Shown here in pieces: positions 7,458 through 10,599 of a DNA stretch of 10,599 nucleotides (within the stretch, counting starts at the first letter, position 1; each line of letters begins with the position of its first letter). The position numbers and the translations under genes are program-made. The notes beneath the pieces were generated by a model. It saw only the letters and a program-made list of their open reading frames with translations. It did no database searches and was not told the origin of the DNA. Origin of the DNA: Bryobacteraceae bacterium (lineage in GTDB: Bacteria; Acidobacteriota; Terriglobia; Bryobacterales; Bryobacteraceae); assembly GCA_030039005.1 (NCBI GenBank), contig JASHQT010000550.1, positions 1-10,599 on the forward strand, given 5' to 3'.

Positions 7458-8615
7458 CTAATTTGATTCTACCGCTGAAGCGCGGACGCTGTCCAAATAG
7501 GCCCGGAATCTCCCAACTCGTATAGCCTGCCTCATTTGCCGCATCATGTCAAGGTAGTACTTCAAATTGTGGATAGTAGCGAGGGTGGAAAATAGCATCT
7601 CGCCGGCGTGAAAAAGGTGACGCAGGTAGGCGCGCGAGTAGTTGCGGCAGGTGAGGCACGCGCATTGAGCATCGAGCGGCGCGGGATCCTCGCGATAGCG
7701 GGCCTGCTTGATGATCACACGGCCCTGCGATGTAAATAGGCAGCCGTTGCGGGCGTTGCGCGAAGGCAGGACGCAGTCCATCATGTCGACGCCGCGGGCG
7801 ACGTATTCGGCGAGTTCCTCGGGCATGCCCACGCCCATGACGTAGCGTGGGCGGCCGGCGGGAAGTAACGGTACGGTCACTTCGGTCATCTCCAGGCTGA
7901 GCGAGCGCGGTTCGCCGACCGAGAGCCCGCCGATGGCGTAACCGGGGGCATCGAGCTCGACAAGTTCGCTGGCGCAGGCGCGGCGGAGATCGGCGAACAT
8001 GGAGCCCTGGACGATGGGAAACAAAGCCGGGGGAAAGAGCGCTGACGTCGAGCCGGTCTCGCAGGAGCGCGATCGAAAATGCGTGTAAGCGGCGCGGGCC
8101 CAGCGCACGGTGCGCTGCATGGCGGCGTTCGCCGCCTCGTGGCTGGCCGGGTACTCCAGGCACTCATCGAGCGGCATCATAATGTCGCTGGCGAGCGCGA
8201 GCTGGATGTCGACAGTGGATTCGGGAGTGAACAGGTGTTGGTCGCCATCTAGATGCGAGCGGAACACGACGCCCTCTTCGGTGATCTTGCGCAGGTCGCT
8301 CAGGCTGAAGACCTGGAAGCCGCCCGAATCGGTGAGGATGGCGCGCGGCCAGGACATGAACTGGTGCAGGCCGCCGAGTCTGCGGATCAGCTCGTGGCCG
8401 GGGCGCAAGAAAAGATGATAGGTGTTGGCGAGGATAATCTGCGCGTCCAGGCCTTCGGGGAGTGGGGCAGCGAGATCCCGCTGCATGACGCCTTTCACCG
8501 TGGCCTGCGTACCCACCGGCATGAAGACGGGCGTTTCGATGACGCCGTGCGCGGTGTGCAGCAGTCCCGCGCGCGCGCCGGTATCGGGACAGGTGGCGAG
8601 GAGTTCGAAGCGCAC
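7458..8615 (-). CDS. tgt: tRNA-guanine transglycosylase (queuosine pathway)
   Basis: Tgt swaps guanine at the wobble position of GUN-anticodon tRNAs for the queuosine precursor preQ1. The 385-residue protein is full length. It has TDSGGFQVFSL at 95-105 with catalytic Asp96, FPIVQG at 199-204, GGLSVGE at 229-235, MMDCVLPSRNARNG at 278-291 with nucleophile Asp280, and the zinc ligands Cys318, Cys320, Cys323 and His349. These last five positions coincide with Zymomonas Tgt numbering as I remember it. The start is GTG at 8615-8613 with no Shine-Dalgarno sequence. It is supported by two partial copies of the same start region elsewhere in the window, where the equivalent codon is ATG (9888) or GTG (10533). 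An in-frame stop 24 bases upstream (TGA 8639-8637) rules out a longer start on ATG. It heads the Sec/Ton gene train and lies 25 bases after the frameshifted DUF3592-like gene. Confidence 0.96.
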   Translation of the reverse strand: MRFELLATCPDTGARAGLLHTAHGVIETPVFMPVGTQATVKGVMQRDLAAPLPEGLDAQIILANTYHLFLRPGHELIRRLGGLHQFMSWPRAILTDSGGFQVFSLSDLRKITEEGVVFRSHLDGDQHLFTPESTVDIQLALASDIMMPLDECLEYPASHEAANAAMQRTVRWARAAYTHFRSRSCETGSTSALFPPALFPIVQGSMFADLRRACASELVELDAPGYAIGGLSVGEPRSLSLEMTEVTVPLLPAGRPRYVMGVGMPEELAEYVARGVDMMDCVLPSRNARNGCLFTSQGRVIIKQARYREDPAPLDAQCACLTCRNYSRAYLRHLFHAGEMLFSTLATIHNLKYYLDMMRQMRQAIRVGRFRAYLDSVRASAVESN

Positions 8616-8627
8616 TATTTCAATGTA
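8611..8627. repeat. 17-bp direct repeat at the tgt start, islet-proximal copy
   Basis: The bases cgcactatttcaatgta are identical to 10529-10545 in the same orientation. The repeat includes the tgt start codon (GTG on the minus strand) and the dozen bases before it. The two copies bracket the whole toxin-antitoxin segment, as target-site or attachment-site repeats would. No integrase or transposase lies between them. Confidence 0.7.
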
Positions 8628-8640
8628 AGGGAGTCTTCAA

Positions 8641-9128
8641 TCATCGGATCGACACCCTCGACTTTTCGGGGTTCGCGGGGTCGAAGATTACGTCTATGGG
8701 CTGGCCGGGGGCCCAGTCATCAGGCGAAACGCGCCGCTTAACCTGCGTTGTTCCGCCGAACCGGGTGCCACTGTACGTGAAGCTGTAGCCGACCAAGGCG
8801 CGCGATCCTTCATAGGCAACCGATGTCACGCGGCCCTGAACCATCATCATGGATCGCTGCGAGAAAAGGTTCGTCAAATGGTAGGCAAGATTAGGCCAGC
8901 AAAGGAAGGCGAGCCCGATAAGCAGGTTGTTACACGCAATGCCGCGATTGGCATAGTCAGAGCCAGGATGTAGCCGGCGCCTACAAAACCCCATCGCGTA
9001 AGCCCAGCCGCACTACTTAGCCTGTAATCCCACTTGGCCTTGTGACGGATCGCCCAGCAAGCGAGCCAGATTCCTAACGACTTCTCCATCAGATAGCCCG
9101 CTTCGGAGAACACGCTCTGCAGGCTCAT
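8641..9128 (-). pseudogene. DUF3592-like membrane protein, broken by a frameshift
   Basis: Two overlapping frames together make one protein of about 160 residues. The first (ATG 9128 to 8874) gives the N-terminal half: a short amphipathic start, then RWGFVGAGYILALTMPIAAL, a membrane helix. The second frame continues with a further hydrophobic helix (NNLLIGLAFLCWPNLAYHL) and the domain VTSVAYEGSRALVGYSFTY, ending in GQPIDVIFDPANPEKSRVSIR and TGA 8643-8641. The C-terminal part, with Tyr/Gly-rich strands and a DPANPEKS end, is the pattern of DUF3592 proteins, whose function is unknown. The junction lies within 8874-8994, most likely near 8925-8950. The span is not a multiple of three, so one base is missing or two are extra. 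The gene starts nine bases after the higA stop and ends 25 bases before tgt. A sequencing error is the main alternative to a real mutation. Confidence 0.6.
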
Positions 9129-9137
9129 CGCGCGGGC

Positions 9138-9434
9138 CTAGGAATGAACAGCGGCTTGCACTCGACGGACGCGGATTTCGCGCTCGCGTTTTCTTGTCTG
9201 TGCGATGTCATAGGAAGCTTGCATCCGCATCAGCGTGTCCATTTTCACACCGAACGCCTTCTCGATGCGCAGCGCCATCTCGCCGGATAAATCGGATCTG
9301 CCGTTGAGGAGACTCGAAAGGGCGGGACGTGAGACGCGCAGGGCGGCGGCGGCGGCGGTCACGGAAAGGCCGCTCGGTTCGATGATCTCTGTGCGGACAA
9401 AATCGCCTGGATGAGGCGGGTTCTTCATGGCCAT
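9138..9434 (-). CDS. higA: HigA-type antitoxin (XRE-family HTH)
   Basis: The 98-residue protein starts MAMKNPPHPGDFVRTEII, the usual HigA opening, and carries a Cro/C1-type helix-turn-helix at about 26-60 (SVTAAAAALRVSRPALSSLLNG, then LSGEMALRIEKAFG). It ends with a basic helical tail. HigA binds and neutralises the HigB ribonuclease and represses its own operon. I chose ATG 9434 because TAGGAG, overlapping the higB stop, lies seven bases upstream; the frame opens earlier at 9491 but that part lies inside higB and is not HigA-like. A second ATG two codons in (9428) is possible. The order toxin first, then antitoxin after ten bases, is the characteristic higBA arrangement, reversed relative to most type II modules. 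The gene appears intact. Confidence 0.93.
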   Translation of the reverse strand: MAMKNPPHPGDFVRTEIIEPSGLSVTAAAAALRVSRPALSSLLNGRSDLSGEMALRIEKAFGVKMDTLMRMQASYDIAQTRKREREIRVRRVQAAVHS

Positions 9435-9444
9435 AGCCGCGCTC

Positions 9445-9735
9445 CTAATGATAATCTTCCAAATCCACGTCGTAAATTTCCCGCTCCACACTGTCGATTC
9501 GAAACGTCAAGCGCCGGTTGTGGGTCACGTTGAGACTCCACGTTCCCTTTCGATCGCCGGTCAGGGTGTGGGCCTTCCATGTGGTGAGTGTTTTTAACTC
9601 ATCGGCATCCTCTATGTCATCGAGATACGCGAACATCTTGCGCAGCTTGTCCACCGTATCGGGTGGAACGCCTTTGGTGCTGTCTTCGTTATAGAACCGT
9701 TTGAGTCCCTTGTGGACGAAGTTGCGAATCTTCAC
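9445..9735 (-). CDS. higB: HigB-type toxin (RelE superfamily mRNA interferase)
   Basis: The 96-residue protein matches the plasmid-maintenance HigB family from end to end: FVHKGLKRFYNED near 6-18, PPDTVDKLRKMFAYLDD near 24-40, a core WKAHTLTGDRKGTWSLNVTHNRRLTF at about 53-78 and the C-terminal DVDLEDYH. Family members cleave mRNA at the ribosome; the basic and His/Arg residues of the core form the active surface. The start is GTG 9735-9733. It directly follows a TGA (9738-9736) that closes the truncated tgt reading frame upstream, in the same frame, so ribosomes finishing that short frame end exactly at the higB start. No separate Shine-Dalgarno sequence is visible. The toxin looks intact and is paired with higA. 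Confidence 0.93.
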   Translation of the reverse strand: MKIRNFVHKGLKRFYNEDSTKGVPPDTVDKLRKMFAYLDDIEDADELKTLTTWKAHTLTGDRKGTWSLNVTHNRRLTFRIDSVEREIYDVDLEDYH

Positions 9736-9888
9736 TCAGGCGCTTGTAAACTGTAGCTTAACACTTATCAGTTTTAACCACGTGCCGACCGGCATAAACA
9801 CGGGCGTTTCGACGACGCCGCGGGCGGTGTGCAGCACTCCCGCGCGCGCGCCGGTCGAGGGGTGGGTGGCGAGAAGTTCGAAGCGCAT
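9736..9888 (-). pseudogene. Truncated 5' fragment of a second tgt gene
   Basis: Reading from ATG 9888, the first 36 codons (to 9781) encode [17 protein letters not shown]... and end PVFMPVGT. This is the start of Tgt, matching the window's intact Tgt at 30 of 36 residues. By my count 92 of 108 bases agree with 8508-8615 (85%), with many silent third-position changes, so this is a diverged allele or homolog rather than a fresh duplication. After Thr36 the similarity stops and 14 unrelated codons from AT-richer sequence follow to TGA 9738-9736. The start lies six bases after the parE stop. No catalytic part of Tgt is present, so the product cannot be an enzyme. The fragment may still matter as a translated leader to higB. 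Confidence 0.85.
9748..9774. promoter_or_regulatory. Candidate higBA promoter/operator region
   Basis: Between the end of tgt similarity (9781) and the higB start lies about 45 bases of noticeably AT-richer sequence. It contains an inverted repeat, AAACTG 9748-9753 and CAGTTT 9769-9774, separated by 15 bases. HigA-type regulators repress from palindromic sites near the operon start, so this is the natural place for one. I cannot identify confident -35 and -10 boxes. Confidence 0.3.
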
Positions 9889-9894
9889 GGGGGT

Positions 9895-10207
9895 TTACTC
9901 TCTGCCCCTGAGGATCGCGGCCATCACGCGTGGACTGCGACGGCCCTGCATTACGGCGATGATCCAGAGCGGATCCTCATCGGGAGCGTAAGCGATTAGG
10001 TATTCATAGACGGTAATGAAACGCAGCGGGCGCGAGGTTAGATCCGGGCGACGATGGCCTTGATTTGGAAACGGAAGCAGTCCACGAATGGCATACAGGA
10101 GGTCTTCTAACAGGCTGCGAGCAGCTTGGGGACACTTCCGCGACAAATGTCCAGATGTCCTCAATATCTTGTGCCGCGAGCGGATGAAGCTCAAAGCCAC
10201 GCGTCAC
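9895..10207 (-). pseudogene. parE: ParE-type toxin gene with a frameshift
   Basis: The first frame, from GTG 10207, reads MTRGFELHPLAAQDIEDIWTF, the RelE/ParE family start (helix 1 with the IEDIW motif). After about residue 28 it turns to unrelated Ser/Pro/Arg-rich sequence and stops at 10004. The second frame picks up the ParE pattern: AARSLLEDLLYAIRGLL, FPNQGHRRPDL, LRFITVYEYLIAY, WIIAVMQGRRSP, and TAA 9897-9895. Together they give a normal ParE length of about 103 residues. The switch lies near 10125-10133, where the minus strand reads TCCCCAAGC. One extra A, or two lost C residues, would explain it. The start overlaps the antitoxin stop by four bases (GTGA), the usual coupled parDE layout. 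Real inactivation of the toxin is plausible; a sequencing error at the C-run or a slippage site are alternatives. Confidence 0.75.
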
Positions 10208-10461
10208 AATTGATCGTCGAGTGGGCCGGCGACTTTTTCCCTTTTTCGCCGTAGGTGTTCGAAAAACTCTTCGCCACTGATAGGCTTTACTTTGCCGCTT
10301 TTCAGATCATCAAAGCGGCTGTTGAGCATCTCACGAGTCTGCGCAACCTCGGTCATGTAAATGGCCATGGCGTCCTCGACGAGTTCGTCAACGGTACGGC
10401 CGGTCTCGCTCACCCACTGATCGATCTTGGCTTGAAGCTCAGGCGCGAAATGCACTTCCAT
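10204..10461 (-). CDS. parD: ParD-like antitoxin
   Basis: The 85-residue protein starts MEVHFAPELQAKIDQWVSETGRTVDELVEDAMAIY, a ribbon-helix-helix-type DNA-binding and dimerisation region. A charged C-terminal half follows (REMLNSRFDDLKSGKVKPISGEEFFEHLRRKRE), the flexible toxin-neutralising part of such antitoxins; the DDLKSGKVKPISGEE stretch is typical of ParD-like antitoxins paired with ParE/RelE toxins. It would act in the cytoplasm as antitoxin and autorepressor. ATG 10461 is the first start that gives the family N terminus; I see no clear ribosome site. The stop overlaps the parE start by four bases. If parE is truly broken, this gene may persist as an orphan antitoxin. Confidence 0.85.
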   Translation of the reverse strand: MEVHFAPELQAKIDQWVSETGRTVDELVEDAMAIYMTEVAQTREMLNSRFDDLKSGKVKPISGEEFFEHLRRKREKVAGPLDDQL

Positions 10462-10488
10462 GGCTTTAGCGTAGGGGAAAGCGGGGGC

Positions 10489-10545
10489 TCAGGCAGGCAG
10501 GTTCTCCGAGGTGGAGAAGGAGCTGGAACGCACTATTTCAATGTA
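10489..10545 (-). other. Degraded copy of the tgt start region with 17-bp direct repeat
   Basis: Bases 10529-10545 are identical to 8611-8627 and include the counterpart of the tgt GTG start (10533-10531). The next 20 or so coding bases on the minus strand also resemble tgt: GTGCG-TTCCAGCTCCT against GTGCGCTTCGAACTCCT, allowing one missing base and a later extra one. Similarity fades by about 10511. The shifted frame reads only 14 codons from the GTG to a TGA at 10491-10489. It lies about 70 bases upstream of the ParD-like gene. Confidence 0.65.
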
Positions 10546-10567
10546 CGGAGGGAGCTAGAATTTCGGT

Positions 10568-10599
10568 ATGCAGGTCGCGATCATCGTTTTCCTCGCGCT
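10568..10599 (+). CDS. Possible start of a divergent membrane or secreted protein
   Basis: An ATG at 10568 opens a frame to the window edge reading MQVAIIVFLA, hydrophobic enough for a signal peptide or membrane helix. A GGAGGGAG stretch lies upstream (from about 10547), but its spacing of 13 or more bases is long for a ribosome site. Only ten codons are visible, so this is a weak call. If real, this gene diverges from the islet and may mark the original neighbour of tgt before the islet was inserted. Confidence 0.25.
   Translation, partial: MQVAIIVFLA

Noticed and set aside
9435..9491. A longer HigA starting at 9491
   Set aside because: The extra part overlaps higB and is Trp/Ile-rich without HigA similarity; ATG 9434 has TAGGAG in front.
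9733..9741. The UGA between the tgt fragment and higB as a selenocysteine codon, given selD in the window
   Set aside because: Only a weak 4-bp stem is visible downstream, without the bulge and loop features of a bacterial SECIS. A Tgt fragment-HigB fusion has no family precedent.

Overview
The window looks like a GC-rich chromosomal segment of an Acidobacteriota bacterium, probably the Solibacter/Bryobacter side of the phylum. I infer this from the gene order tgt-yajC-secD-secF-tonB-exbB-exbD-exbD-TPR lipoprotein, from the style of the proteins, and from short palindromic repeats between genes that I associate with that group. No 16S or other phylogenetic marker is present, so the placement is an inference.

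Layout. Bases 1-432 (+ strand) hold the 3' end of selD. Everything from 453 to 8615 lies on the minus strand and reads as one long gene train, transcribed right to left: tgt (queuosine tRNA modification), yajC, secD and secF (Sec translocon accessory motor), tonB, exbB and two exbD genes (proton-driven energy transfer to the outer membrane), and a TPR lipoprotein. SecDF and TonB-ExbBD both use the proton-motive force at the inner membrane. The train joins protein export with energised outer-membrane transport, as expected for a diderm cell. An 11-bp perfect hairpin followed by a T-rich run, inside the selD coding region, looks like its terminator. Palindromic repeat elements sit in three gaps of the train (exbB/exbD, secD/secF, yajC/secD).

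Bases 8616-10545 are an accessory islet upstream of tgt. In the direction of transcription it holds a ParD-like antitoxin, a frameshifted ParE toxin, a 36-codon fragment of a second, diverged tgt gene, a HigB-HigA toxin-antitoxin pair, and a frameshifted DUF3592-like membrane protein. The start region of tgt occurs three times: intact at 8508-8615, as an 85%-identical fragment at 9781-9888, and as a short degraded copy around 10511-10545. A perfect 17-bp direct repeat covering the tgt start codon (8611-8627 and 10529-10545) brackets the islet.

The most interesting signal is this serial capture of toxin-antitoxin cassettes at the 5' end of tgt. It includes a truncated tgt reading frame that runs in frame to a UGA directly abutting the higB start codon. 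Both broken genes lie in the islet, while the roughly 8 kb gene train shows no frameshift, which fits a decaying accessory region beside a conserved core.
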